Below are positions 24,027-33,582 of a stretch of 45,897 nucleotides of DNA, in pieces. Every line of letters starts with the position of its first letter. Within the stretch, counting starts at the first letter, position 1. The position numbers and the translations under genes are program-made. This DNA comes from an uncultured Alphaproteobacteria bacterium (GTDB taxonomy: Bacteria > Pseudomonadota > Alphaproteobacteria > Geminicoccales > Geminicoccaceae). Under the pieces are notes generated by a model. The model ran no database searches. It saw only the letters and a program-made list of their open reading frames with translations, and was not told the origin of the DNA. The stretch spans positions 1 to 45,897 of the forward strand of contig CALBAK010000070.1 in the NCBI GenBank assembly GCA_937926445.1. Direction: 5' to 3'.

Positions 24027-24953
24027 GTGCTCGTTACGGCCGACACCGCCCTGCCCCCGCTCGACAGCGCCCCGCCCTGCTCGGCCAGGGCGGTCGTCGA
24101 CCAGCTGATCGCCGCGCGCGCACCGCACCTGCTCTCGACGCCCGGCGGCCGTTGGTTTCTGCGAGAGGTGCTGGCCCCGCTGCTCCGCTACGAGGAGGCG
24201 GTGGCTCTCGCCGAGCTCGTCCGACCGTTGCCCGGCCGGGCGATCTTCCGGCTGCTCGCCGAACGACTCGCGCTGCGGCTGGACGTCCACGGGCTCGAGC
24301 ATCTGCCGGCCCGTGGGCCGACTATCCTGGTCGCCAACCATCCGACCGGGCTCGCTGACGATATCGCGGTCACCGCTGCCGTCGCCCCGGGCCGCGCGGA
24401 TCTCTGGTTACTCGTCAACGCCGATGCGCTCCCCGTGGCACCGGGTCTCGCCGAACTCGTCGTGCCGGTCGAATGGGTGCAGGCGAAGCGCAATCGGGCC
24501 GGCTCGCGAGCCGTTCTGCTGTCCGCCGGAAAGATCCTGGGCGCGGGCGGGGTCCTCGTGATTTTTCCCGCAGGCCGCTTGAGCTACCTCGGTTGGCGCG
24601 GGCTCGCCGAGCGGGCCTGGCAATCCGCCGCGATCGGGCTCGCCCGCCGCTTCGGCGCGCCGATCCTGCCCCTCTGGATCGGCGCCCGGAATTCGGTGTT
24701 GTTCCAAATCCTATCGCGGCTCGGCCGGGAGCTGCTTGACGTCACCCTGTTCCACGAGCTCGTCAACAAGCATCGACGACGCTTCGAGCTGCGCTTTTCG
24801 GCGCCACTCGAACGGTGCGAACTCGAGGGCGACGCGGCGGAGGTGACGAGCCGGCTCCAGCGGTTCGTCGAGGGCGGGCTGCGCGACCGCAGCCTGCTGC
24901 GCCCGATGCCGGCGAGCGGGCTGCTCGCCGGGCTCGGCAGCTCGAGCAGCTGA
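24027..24953 (+). CDS. Lysophospholipid (1-acylglycerol-3-phosphate) acyltransferase-like protein
   Basis: About 308 residues from GTG 24027; a TTG at 23943 would add 28 Arg-rich residues that look unlike the family. The acyltransferase block is NHPTGLADD (His105 to Asp111), an H-X5-D variant of the H-X4-D catalytic pair found in a branch of alphaproteobacterial homologues, followed by VIFPAGRLS, corresponding to the phosphate-binding FPEG motif. WLLVNADALPVAPGL and PILPLWIGARNS complete the pattern. It should transfer an acyl chain to a lysolipid at the inner membrane, in phospholipid or ornithine-lipid synthesis. The gene stands alone, divergent from the agmatinase gene. The exact acceptor is not deducible. 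Confidence 0.78.
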   Translation: MLVTADTALPPLDSAPPCSARAVVDQLIAARAPHLLSTPGGRWFLREVLAPLLRYEEAVALAELVRPLPGRAIFRLLAERLALRLDVHGLEHLPARGPTILVANHPTGLADDIAVTAAVAPGRADLWLLVNADALPVAPGLAELVVPVEWVQAKRNRAGSRAVLLSAGKILGAGGVLVIFPAGRLSYLGWRGLAERAWQSAAIGLARRFGAPILPLWIGARNSVLFQILSRLGRELLDVTLFHELVNKHRRRFELRFSAPLERCELEGDAAEVTSRLQRFVEGGLRDRSLLRPMPASGLLAGLGSSSS

Positions 24954-24974
24954 GCCGCCCGGCGATCGGGCGGC
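24954..24974 (+). terminator. GC-rich hairpin directly after the acyltransferase stop
   Basis: GCCGCCCG (24954-24961) and CGGGCGGC (24967-24974) form a perfect eight-base stem with a five-base loop, starting at the base after the TGA. No T-tract follows, so it is either a weak or Rho-assisted terminator or a 3'-end stabiliser. Confidence 0.4.
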
Positions 24975-25589
24975 CCGACCCTCGGTCGTGCATCGTGCGT
25001 GCGAAGTCTCCTTTCGAGCGCAAAGGCGATGGTGTGCCGCAGACACCGGTCTCCAACGAGCCGTTCCGGAAATCGGGCGATCGGTCGGGGGGCGAAGCGG
25101 CGCGGCGCCGATCGCGCATCGGGTGAGGTGCCCGCACCGGCGAGGGACAGCCGACCTTCGGCACGCTCGCGACCCGGATAGCCCAGCCGTCGATGGCGAG
25201 CGGCTCCGTCGCCGACCCGCCCGTCTCGGTACTACGCATCGAGCCTTCAGCTTCCGGATCGAGAGGTTGGTCGGCCACGAACCTACCGCGCCGCGGACCG
25301 TCGCGCCCGACAGGCAGAGATGTTCGTGCCCCCGGGGTTACGGCCGGGTCGGTGGCCGCGGGCCCGACCTTCGCGCCGATGCCGGCAACGATGCCGCCGG
25401 CACGATCGTGCATCAACCCACATCTACCCACCACCCCGCTCGCCACGCCGGCGAACTCGTAATTCCCGGATGGGACGGACGTTTCGCTCGCCCTTTCGGG
25501 AAACCGCGCGCGCATTTCCCGGCGTTTCCGGTCCGCCAGCCCGTGCCGAGACGCCGGGAAACGCATCGACCGAGACACCACCCCGGGGT
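24975..25589. other. Gene-poor interval (about 615 bases)
   Basis: Between the acyltransferase and the end of the HerA-like pseudogene no frame reads like a protein. Open frames on both strands encode only Arg/Pro/Ser-rich strings without domain-like patterns. The interval holds an inverted repeat (25515-25561) and otherwise nothing I can name. It could be the residue of genes lost beside the two disrupted genes that follow. Confidence 0.4.
25515..25561. repeat. 11-bp inverted repeat downstream of the HerA-like pseudogene
   Basis: TTTCCCGGCGT (25515-25525) and ACGCCGGGAAA (25551-25561) are perfect inverted copies around 25 bases. They lie 29 bases beyond the HerA-like stop on its transcript and could form a terminator-like stem without a T-tract. 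A further GGGAAA copy lies at about 25498-25503. Alternatives are a protein-binding site or an element-end remnant. Confidence 0.4.
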
Positions 25590-27214
25590 TCAGCGTCGAC
25601 GCCAAGCCCGAACGAGTGCATCGCGGGTGGCCTGCGGGTCGCCGCGCTCCTGCCAAGCGGCGCTGAACGACGGAGCAGCGCTGCGCGGCCGGTGGCGATC
25701 GTCCAACCAGGGAAACCGCACGCGCAGCGGGCTCGGGATCGCCTGACCGAGCGTGATCGCCTCGCCGTCGCCGAGCGAAGGCAGGAAATCGAGCAAGCCA
25801 TTGGCGTCGTCGCGGAGCAGGCCCTGGACGTGCTCCTGGTCCTCCGGGCTCGTGATGTGGAGGGCGAACACCGTGCTGCATTGGGAGAGCACGGCGGGAT
25901 CGATTTCGCTCTGGCGTTGCGTCACGATCCCGAGTGCAACACCGTATTTGCGACCTTCCTTCGCGATGCGGCCGATCGCGAGACGGGTCGGTAGGAATGC
26001 CCGCCCGGCATCGAGCGGAGCGTAGCGGTGGGCCTCTTCGCAGACGATGAGGAGCGGCAGTCGACCGCGGCTCCAATAGGCGAGATCGAAGGCGAGACGC
26101 AACATCACCGACACGACGACGCTCAGGACCTCGCTCGGGATGCCGGACAGGTCGAGGATGGTGATCGGCTCACCCTCCGCCGGGATGCGGAACAGCGTGC
26201 CTAGCGTCCGCGCCATGGTGGCGTGAACGGCGATTCCCCCGAACATGAAGGCGAAGCGTGGATCCCGGGTGAGCGCACCGAGCCGGGCGCGCAACCACCG
26301 GTGCGGAACGGTGCCCTCCGGCCTGTCGAGCCGGCCCATCGCCTCGTCGACCAGGCGCTCGAGATCGCTCAGCCGGTAGGGCACCGGGGTATCGATCGTC
26401 GCCACCTGGTCTTCGGGCCACGCCTCCTTGTACAGGCGCTTCGCCTTCGGCACGAACTCGACGAGCAGGTCCGCGGCCTGCCGGGCCGGCCCCTCGCGGC
26501 CGCCGCCACAGACCACCTCGACGAGCTCCTCACCGGTCAGCATCCAATACGGCAGATGCAGGGTGTCGGGCCCAAGAGCCACCGCCGCCTCGCCGAACGC
26601 CGCGGCGTATTCGCCGTGCGGGTCCAGGACGAGGACGTGCGCCTCCGAATGGAGGGCCACCAATCGATGCAAGATGGTGGCGAGGGCGCAGGATATTTGC
26701 CACAGCCGGTCGAGCCGATGATCGCGAAATGACGGCCCAGGAGCTTGTTCGCGTCGATCCGAACGAACTGGTTGCCGGCGCCGTACAACGTACCGATCGT
26801 GATACCGTCCCACCCGTTCCCGCCGTAGAGCCGCTCGCGGCCGATCGCACCCGCCTCGATCACCTCGTCACCCAGCGCCGGGTAGGCACTCAACCCTCGT
26901 CGGAAGGGCCCATGGACGCTGTCGCCCTGGAGCGGACATTCGCCCGAGAGAACGAGCTCGGCCAACCGCACCTCGCCCTCGGCTCCGGGAAGCGGAATCG
27001 AGAGGCCGGTCACCATTCCGAAGGCGACGGTCGCCGGCAACCGCAGCTTCACGAGATGGCCCTTCTCCACCCTGGCTTTGCGCCGGCCGGCCGCCGCCTC
27101 GGGATCGAGGGTGGCCACGACCTGCGCACCCGAGACGGCGACGACCCGGCCGATGACGAGCCCGTGCGGTACCACGACCTCCGTGCGATGTTCGACAGCG
27201 CGATCCTCTAGCAT
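25590..27214 (-). pseudogene. HerA-type DUF87 ATPase with frameshift at Walker A
   Basis: Two overlapping frames together make one HerA-like hexameric translocase of about 540 residues. The first (from ATG 27214) has the HAS-barrel (VVVPHGLVIGRVVAVSG) and reaches HFAIIGSTGCGK, the P-loop, at residue 173. The second resumes with SCALATILHRLVALHS at 26693 and holds LVLDPHGEY, the Walker B segment LPLLIVCEEAHRYAP, TQRQSEIDPAVLSQCST and SPEDQEHVQGLL. The frames differ by two extra bases, 26694-26695, in an ATAT run where one AT would give GKSCALAT. The break falls between the P-loop Lys and the expected Ser. Without correction no ATPase is made. HerA relatives process DNA ends with NurA or serve defence modules; no partner gene is visible. 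Confidence 0.8.
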
Positions 27215-27315
27215 CGCGTGGGTTAACGAAGTGTTGATGGGCCGCCGATCGGCTCGCGCTTCGCCCATGGACCACGTTGACGTTTCGCTGAGAAAACCCG
27301 TCTACGCTTCGCCGC

Positions 27316-29121
27316 ATGCGACGGCAGCTACCCTCCTTGTGCACGGGTCCCGCGGGGCGGAGTTCCCGCCGCCGCTCGGTTCTCGCCCGCTACGGCGCCG
27401 AACTCGCGCGGCTACTACACCACCAGGGGCTCGCATCGGCGGCGGTTCGCCACGCCCGGGCGCTGGCGGGGCTCGACGCTCAGTTGCGAGCCATCGTGGA
27501 TCAGGCCTTCGACGGAATCGTGGTGGCCGATCGAGCGCTCGAGCTCCGCCTCGTGAACCGAGCCGCAGCCGCGATGTTCGGCTGGGAGTCGGCGTGCGAA
27601 CTGCTCGGTCGAAACCTCCGCTGGCTCCTACCCGAGCTACCCGACGAGCCGACGGCGTCGCCGCTCGCTGGCAGCCGTCTCGAAACCGAGGGCCGGCGCC
27701 GGGACAGGGGCCGGGTGGCGGTCGAGTTGTCACTCTCGTCCATCGAGGCCGAGCCCGAAGACCTGCTGCTCGTCACCCTGCGAGACGTTTCGGAGAGGCG
27801 ACGCCAGCAAGCCCGACTGCGCCATCAGGCGACCCACGACTCGCTGACCAGGCTCGCCAAACGTGCTTTCCTGTACGAGACGCTCGAGCGCGACCTCGCC
27901 ACTCTGGACGCCGGTCTAGGCGAAGTCGCGCTGCTGCTGCTCGACCTCGATCGGTTCAAGGAGGTCAACGACGCGCTCGGCGACGACGCCGGCGACCGGC
28001 TGCTGCAGACCGCGGCGCAGCGCGTCCGCGAGCAGCTCGGCCCCTCCGACGTCGCGGCTCGGTTCGCTGGCGACGAGTTCGCCGTGCTCCAGCGCGCAGG
28101 GACGAGTTGCGAGCGAGCGGTCGAGCTGGCCCATCGCTTGGTCGAGGCGATCCAGCAACCCTTCCGTCTCGACGCTGACGTCACCGTCGAGGTGGACGGC
28201 AGTGTCGGGGTCGCACTGGCGCCGTGCCACGCTCGGGACGTCGCGGGGCTGGCGCGCTGCGCGGACGTCGCGATGTACGCGTCCAAACGCGGCACAGAGC
28301 CCGTGCGGTTGTACGACCAGAGCGCCGACCCGCACAGCCTGCGCCGTCTGGTAGCCACCACGGCGATCCGCCGCGCCATCCAGGAGGGGCAGCTCGAGCT
28401 CGCCTACCGGCCGAAGTTCGCCCTCGCCAACGGTCGCATCGTCGGCGCCGAGGCGTTGCTGCGCTGGGACCATCCGGAGCACGGTCCGATCCCGCCGGCC
28501 GAGTTCGTACCGCTCGCCGAGCAGACGGGATCGGCCGTTCCGCTGACGCAGTGGACGATCCGGACCGCACTCGCCGATCTCGCCGGATGGCGAGCGGAGG
28601 ACGGGACGATCGGCGCCGCGGTCAATCTCGCCGCCCGGGCCCTGCACGACGAGCGGCTGCCCGATCTCGTCGCCCGTGAACTCCCTCGCAACGGCCTCGA
28701 ACCCGGTCCCCTCACGCTCGAGCTCACCGAGACCAGCCTCGTCGCCGACAGCCCGCTCGTGTAGCGGGTCCTCGCCCGTCTGCGCGCACTCGGAATCCGG
28801 CTCTCGATCGATGATTTCGGCACCGACTACTCCTCCCTCGCGCTTCTCCAGCGCCTGCGGTTCGACGAGCTCGAGATCGACCGGTCCTTCGTCGTCGGGA
28901 CCGGGCGCGGCGGACAACCGGTCCTGGCGCGGACCGCGATCGAGCTCGCTCACAATCTGGGCCTCGTCGCCCTGGCCGAGGGGATCGAGACGGTCGACCA
29001 GCTCCGGATGCTGCAGGCGGCGGGCTGCGAGCAGGGCCAGGGTTACTTGCTCGGCAAGGCGATGCCGCTCGACCGGTTCGCGCGGCTGCTCGCCGTGGAA
29101 CGGCTGGCCGCAGCCTCCTGA
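27316..29121 (+). pseudogene. PAS-GGDEF-EAL c-di-GMP protein with in-frame TAG
   Basis: The first 482 residues hold a PAS domain (55-160), a GGDEF domain with active-type AGDEF (251-255) after the metal-binding LLDLDRFKEVN, and the first half of an EAL domain (EAL at 379-381, NLAARAL, LELTET). A TAG at 28762-28764 then stops translation inside the EAL domain. The same frame continues without fault for 118 codons: SIDDFGTDYSSLALL, DELEIDRSFV, AEGIET, GCEQGQGYLLGKAMP, to TGA 29119-29121. The Lys of the usual KID motif is Glu in DELEID, so the phosphodiesterase would probably be inactive even if read through. There is no RxxD inhibitory site before AGDEF. The truncated product could still be a diguanylate cyclase. 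Confidence 0.82.
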
Positions 29122-29151
29122 CGGCAGCCCGCGATGATCAGGCGAACCGGC

Positions 29152-32100
29152 TCAGACGTTGAAATAGCGTGCCTGCGGGTGATGCAAGACGATCGCCGAG
29201 GTGCTCTGCTCGGGCCAGAGCTGGTCGCCCTCGCCGAGCTCCACGCCGATCCGCTCGGCGCCCAGGAGCTCCAGGAGAGGGCGTTGGTCGGCGAGGTTCG
29301 GGCAGGCCGGGTAGCCGAAGCTGTAGCGGCTGCCGCGGTAGCCCTGCTTGAGGAGCTCGCGCATCTCGCGCGCATCCAGATGGCCGAAGCCGAGTTCGGC
29401 GCGAATCCGCGCATGCACGTACTCGGCGAGCGCTTCGGCCAGCTCGACCCCGAGCCCGTGCAGCCGGACATAGTCCTGGTAACGGTTCTGCGCGAACCAT
29501 TCTCGCGCCACTTCGGAGGCGCGCTGACCGACGGTCACCACCTGGAGGGCGATGACGTCACGCTCGGGGTCGCGAACGTCGCGCAGGAAGTCGGCGATGC
29601 ACAGGCCACCCGGCTTGTCCTGACGCGGCAAGTGGAAGCGGACGAGCTCGCGGTCGGTTCCGGGCTCGAAGAGCACGACGTCGTCTCCGTCGCCCGCGGC
29701 AGGATAATAACCGTAAACGGCCTGTGGGGCGAACACCTGCTCGGCTTCCGCACGCGCGACCAAATCGGCCAGAATCGGGCGCAGCTCTTTCTGCGCCCAG
29801 GCGAGGAACTCGTCGAGCCGGCGGCCCTGCTTCTCGTAGCCCCAATGGAACTGGTAGAGCATCGATTCGTTGAGGTAAGGCAGGAGCGCCTTGACGGGCA
29901 CCCGCTCGATCACTCGGGCACCCCAGAACGGGGGCCGTGGAACCGGAACGTCACGGCTGAGGGCCTCGCGCCGGAGGCGGATCTCCTCGTGGTCGACGGG
30001 CCGCTGCGGCCGTGGTGCTCCCTCGAGGTGCGCGAGCGTTCGCGGCTTTTTGCCCGGGCGCCCTCGGGCCGCGGCCTTGCCCGCCCGCTCCGCGCAATAG
30101 GTCGCGAACTCGCCCGACATCACCTTGTCCATGAGCGCGAGCCCGTCGAAGGCGTCGCGCGCATAGGCGACCGGGCGCTCGCCATAAGCCCGATAGCAGT
30201 CCTCCTCGACGAAGGCCCGGGTCAAGGCCGCGCCACCCAGGAGAACCGGGATACGGATCTGGCTGCGCGCCATTTCCTCGAGGTTCTCCTTCATGATGAC
30301 GGTCGACTTGACGAGAAGTCCGGACATCCCGATCGCATCGGCCCGGTGCGCCTCGGCCGCCTCCAGGATGTTGGAGAGCGGCTGCTTGATCCCGAGATTG
30401 ACGACTTTGTAGCCGTTGTTGGTCAAAATGATGTCGACGAGGTTCTTGCCGATGTCGTGGACGTCGCCTTTGACGGTGGCGAGCACGATCGTGCCCTTGT
30501 GGGTGCCCTCGACCCTCTCCATGCGCGGCTCGAGGAAGGCCACCGCCCGCTTCATCGTCTCGGCCGACTGCAGCACGAAAGGGAGCTGCATCTTGCCGGC
30601 ACCGAAGAGCTCACCGACCGTGCGCATGCCGTCGAGCAGGATGTCGTTGATGATCGCGAGTGGCGAGTGCCGCTCGAGAGCGAGCTCGAGGTCGGTCTCG
30701 AGGCCCTGCGAGTCGCCGTCGACGATGCGCTGCTTCAATCGCTCCGCGACGCTCGCCGGTCGGGCGCGGGTTTCCTCGTGGGCCTTGCGGCCGGCGAACA
30801 GGGCGATGAACGCCTGCAGCGGGTCGTAGCCGTCCCGCCGCCGGTCGTAGATCAGGTCGAGCGCCGCCTCGACTTCGGCCGGCGGGATCCGGTGCAACGG
30901 GACGATTTTCGAGGAGTGGACGATGGCAGCGGTGAGACCCCGGCGGCGCGCCTCGTCGAGGAACACCGAGTTGAGGACGTGACGGGCAGCGGGTGCGAGA
31001 CCGAAGCTGATGTTCGAGAGCCCGAGGACGATCTGCACCTCGGGAAGTTCCCGCGCGATTCGCTCGATCGCCTCGAGGGTCCAGAGACCGAGCTTGCGGT
31101 CGTCCTCGTTGCCGGTGCAGATCGTGAAGGTAAGGGGGTCGATCAGCAGGTCCGAGGCGGGCAGGCCGAACCGGCCGCAGGCGAAATCGACGAGCCGGTG
31201 CGCGATGCGGACTTTGTCGTCCGCGGTCTTGGCCATCCCTTGCTCGTCGATGGTCAAGGCGATCACCGCCGCGCCGAACTTGCGGGCGAGCCGCAGGCGC
31301 GCTTCGGCCGGATCTTCCCCGTCCTCGAAGTTGATCGAGTTCAGAACGGCTTTGCCACCGTACAACTCCAACGCGGCCTCGAGGACCCGGAGTTCGGTCG
31401 AATCGATCACGAGCGGCGCGTCGACCTGACCACGCAGGCGGCTCACGATCTCGACCATGTCGGCCACCTCGTCGCGGCCGACATAAGCCGTGCAGACGTC
31501 GAGCGCGTTCGCCCCCTCGCGCACCTGCTCGCGGCCGAGGGCCACGCAGGCGTCCCATTCACCGGCCGCCTGATGCTCGCGGAACCGCTTGGAGCCGTTG
31601 GCGTTGCAGCGCTCGCCGATGTCCAGATAGGCGTTCTCCTGGCGCAGCGGGGTGGCCGAGAAGAGCGAGGCGATCGAGGGGATCGGTCGGACACTGCGCG
31701 CCTTCGGCCGGGGTCGGAACCCGTCCGGTGCGAGGCGACGGAGCATGGCATCGAGCGCCCGGACGTGGGCCTCGTTGGTACCACAGCAGCCACCCACGAA
31801 CCCGACACCGTCCTCGACGACGAACCGCTCGAGCCAGAGTGCCAGCTCCTCGGGCCCGAGCGGATAGTGAGTCTTTCCCTCGCGCAGCTCGGGAAGACCG
31901 GCATTGGGCTGGACCGAGATCGGGCCGGGCCAGCTTCGCGCCAGCTGGCGGACGTGCTCGGCCATCTCCTTGGGGCCAGTCGCGCAGTTGAGGCCCAGGA
32001 CCGGCACGTCGAGCGCGCCCACGATCACCGCCGCGGCGGCCACGTCCGTGCCGACCAACATCGTGCCCGTGGTCTCGATCGTGACCTGGACGAGCAGAGG

Positions 32101-32649
32101 AACGTTCCGGCCGAGCTCCGCGAACGCCACTCGGCAGCCGTTCACCGCAGCCTTGATCTGGAGCGGATCCTGGCAGGTCTCGATCAGGAGCGCGTGCACG
32201 CCACCCTCGAGCAGCCCCCGCGCTTGCACGGCGAGCGCGCTTTCGAGCGTGCGATAGTCGATGTGGCCGAGCGAGGGGAGCCGTGTCCCGGGCCCGATCG
32301 CGCCCACGACGAAGCGCTCGCGCCCGTCGCTCGGCAGCTCGCCAATCGCCTCGAAGGCGAGCTCGGCGGCGCGGCGGTTGATCTCTAGCGCCCGCTCGGC
32401 GAGCCCGAATTCGCCGAGCGTGACGGGCGAGCCGCCGAAGCTGTTGGTCTCGATTGCGTCGGCCCCGGCCAGCAGATAACTCCGGTGGATATCGCGGACG
32501 AGATCCGGGCGCGAGAGGTTGAGCACCTCCGAGCAGTTCTCCTGGCCCCAGAAATCGTCGAGCGAGAGCCCGCGTGCCTGGATCTGGGTGCCCATGCCGC
32601 CGTCGAACAGCACGAGCCGCTCGCGCGCGTAGTCGAGGAAATCGGCCAT
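29152..32649 (-). CDS. metH: Cobalamin-dependent methionine synthase
   Basis: 1165 residues, a complete four-module MetH that transfers a methyl group from methyltetrahydrofolate to homocysteine via B12. Module 1 (1-300) has the zinc ligands Cys222 and Cys288/Cys289 (GGCCGT). Module 2 (about 335-615) is the pterin-binding barrel, with GERCNANGSK, DVCTAYVG and IDSTELRVLE. Module 3 (about 630-860) is the B12 cap and Rossmann domain, with the cobalt-ligating His731 in DVHDIGKN. Module 4 is the reactivation domain, with RGSRYSFGYPACP for AdoMet binding near the end. It starts 12 bases after the metF stop and is the third gene of the regulator-metF-metH transcript. No B12 riboswitch is seen. Confidence 0.96.
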   Translation of the reverse strand: MADFLDYARERLVLFDGGMGTQIQARGLSLDDFWGQENCSEVLNLSRPDLVRDIHRSYLLAGADAIETNSFGGSPVTLGEFGLAERALEINRRAAELAFEAIGELPSDGRERFVVGAIGPGTRLPSLGHIDYRTLESALAVQARGLLEGGVHALLIETCQDPLQIKAAVNGCRVAFAELGRNVPLLVQVTIETTGTMLVGTDVAAAAVIVGALDVPVLGLNCATGPKEMAEHVRQLARSWPGPISVQPNAGLPELREGKTHYPLGPEELALWLERFVVEDGVGFVGGCCGTNEAHVRALDAMLRRLAPDGFRPRPKARSVRPIPSIASLFSATPLRQENAYLDIGERCNANGSKRFREHQAAGEWDACVALGREQVREGANALDVCTAYVGRDEVADMVEIVSRLRGQVDAPLVIDSTELRVLEAALELYGGKAVLNSINFEDGEDPAEARLRLARKFGAAVIALTIDEQGMAKTADDKVRIAHRLVDFACGRFGLPASDLLIDPLTFTICTGNEDDRKLGLWTLEAIERIARELPEVQIVLGLSNISFGLAPAARHVLNSVFLDEARRRGLTAAIVHSSKIVPLHRIPPAEVEAALDLIYDRRRDGYDPLQAFIALFAGRKAHEETRARPASVAERLKQRIVDGDSQGLETDLELALERHSPLAIINDILLDGMRTVGELFGAGKMQLPFVLQSAETMKRAVAFLEPRMERVEGTHKGTIVLATVKGDVHDIGKNLVDIILTNNGYKVVNLGIKQPLSNILEAAEAHRADAIGMSGLLVKSTVIMKENLEEMARSQIRIPVLLGGAALTRAFVEEDCYRAYGERPVAYARDAFDGLALMDKVMSGEFATYCAERAGKAAARGRPGKKPRTLAHLEGAPRPQRPVDHEEIRLRREALSRDVPVPRPPFWGARVIERVPVKALLPYLNESMLYQFHWGYEKQGRRLDEFLAWAQKELRPILADLVARAEAEQVFAPQAVYGYYPAAGDGDDVVLFEPGTDRELVRFHLPRQDKPGGLCIADFLRDVRDPERDVIALQVVTVGQRASEVAREWFAQNRYQDYVRLHGLGVELAEALAEYVHARIRAELGFGHLDAREMRELLKQGYRGSRYSFGYPACPNLADQRPLLELLGAERIGVELGEGDQLWPEQSTSAIVLHHPQARYFNV

Positions 32650-32661
32650 CGAGCGCTCCGC

Positions 32662-33582
32662 TCAGCCTCCTACTCCCTGCCGGGCGGCCTTGAGGATCTG
32701 CACGATGGCGAGTGGCAGTTCGGCGCGGTTGAGGGCGTAGACGTGGATCGCCTCGAAACCCTCGGCGGCGAGCCTGCGGACCTGTTCGCTCACCACTGTG
32801 GCGGCGATCATGCCGTGCAGCGCCGAACCCTCCGCCACACCGTCGAAGAGGTCGGCGAGCCAGGCCGGGATCCCGGCACCACAGGCCGCCGAGAATCGGC
32901 GGATCTGGGCGAAACTGTGGATCGGCATGATGCCGGGCACGAGTTCGCAATCGATCCCCGCACGCACGGCCGCGTCACGAAAACGCAAGATCCGATCCGT
33001 GTCGAAGCAATATTGTCCGATGGCGCGCACCGCACCCGCCTCGATTTTGCGCTTCAGATTGTCGAGATCGAAGGCGGGCGAGGGCGCCTCGGGATGAACC
33101 TCCGGGTAGAAGGCGACGCTCACCTCGAAGCCACCCAGCCGGGCGATCGCGCGGACCAGGTCGACGGCGTAGGCGTAACCGTCGGGGCGCGGGCGGTAGC
33201 GCCCGGCATCCTTGGGTGGGTCGCCGCGCAGGGCCACGATCCGGGTGATCCCGGCCGCCCGGTAGCGCTCCAAGAGGGCATCGATCTCGCTCCGGCCGGC
33301 GAAAGCGCAGGTCAGATGCGCCGCCACCGGCAGGCCGATCCGCTCCTGGATCGCAACCGCGAGGGGGAAGGTCCCGCTCTCGCCGCTGCCGCCGGCACCG
33401 CAGGTCACCGAGAGGAAACGCGGTCGGGCGGCGGCGAATAGCTCGAGGTTCTGCCAGAGTCGCTCGGTCGCCTCTGGCGTCTTCGGCGGGAACACCTCGA
33501 TCGACAGCTGGACCCGAGACAGCGGCTCGTCGAGCCAACCGGCCATGCGCAGGCGACGGGTCGGAGCGTGTGCGGAGCTCAT
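32662..33582 (-). CDS. metF: 5,10-methylenetetrahydrofolate reductase
   Basis: 306 residues of the FAD-dependent TIM-barrel reductase that makes methyltetrahydrofolate, the methyl donor for MetH. Seen: SIEVFPPKT with the catalytic Glu29, FLSVTCGAGGSG, HLTCAF, ALRGDPPKDAGRY, VAFYPEVHPEAPS, a QYCFDTDRIL segment and PGIMPIHSFAQIRRF. The ATG at 33582 overlaps the stop of the ArsR-methyltransferase gene as ATGA, which decides the start over ATG 33546. The combination of regulator, metF and metH in one coupled series is a methyl-cycle operon. All expected active-site residues are present. Confidence 0.95.
   Translation of the reverse strand: MSSAHAPTRRLRMAGWLDEPLSRVQLSIEVFPPKTPEATERLWQNLELFAAARPRFLSVTCGAGGSGESGTFPLAVAIQERIGLPVAAHLTCAFAGRSEIDALLERYRAAGITRIVALRGDPPKDAGRYRPRPDGYAYAVDLVRAIARLGGFEVSVAFYPEVHPEAPSPAFDLDNLKRKIEAGAVRAIGQYCFDTDRILRFRDAAVRAGIDCELVPGIMPIHSFAQIRRFSAACGAGIPAWLADLFDGVAEGSALHGMIAATVVSEQVRRLAAEGFEAIHVYALNRAELPLAIVQILKAARQGVGG

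Noticed and set aside
25490-25570. GGGAAA/TTTCCC repeats as a small CRISPR-like array
   Set aside because: Only two or three short inverted copies of unequal length and no regular spacer size; listed as a simple inverted repeat.
26690-26705. Programmed frameshifting in the HerA-like gene
   Set aside because: The sequence GGCAAATATCC is not a canonical slippery heptamer for a -1 shift, and no stimulatory stem-loop is evident. A dinucleotide duplication is simpler.
24954-27300. Defence island or mobile element around the HerA-like gene
   Set aside because: No NurA, Sir2, nuclease, integrase, transposase or tRNA is present, and base composition looks similar to the surroundings.
27277-27306. 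Possible sigma-70 promoter (TTGACG, 18-base spacer, TCTACG) before the GGDEF-EAL gene
   Set aside because: The -10 match is only three of six and would leave almost no leader before the ATG at 27316; too weak to list as a feature.
28762-28764. TAG read-through or pyrrolysine in the GGDEF-EAL gene
   Set aside because: Pyrrolysine is not expected in this kind of organism, a different stop codon interrupts the SLC13 copy, and the EAL half also has a lost catalytic lysine.
29134-32388. Long open frame antisense to metH
   Set aside because: metH on the other strand has every catalytic motif; the antisense frame shows only the compositional mirror typical of high-GC genes.
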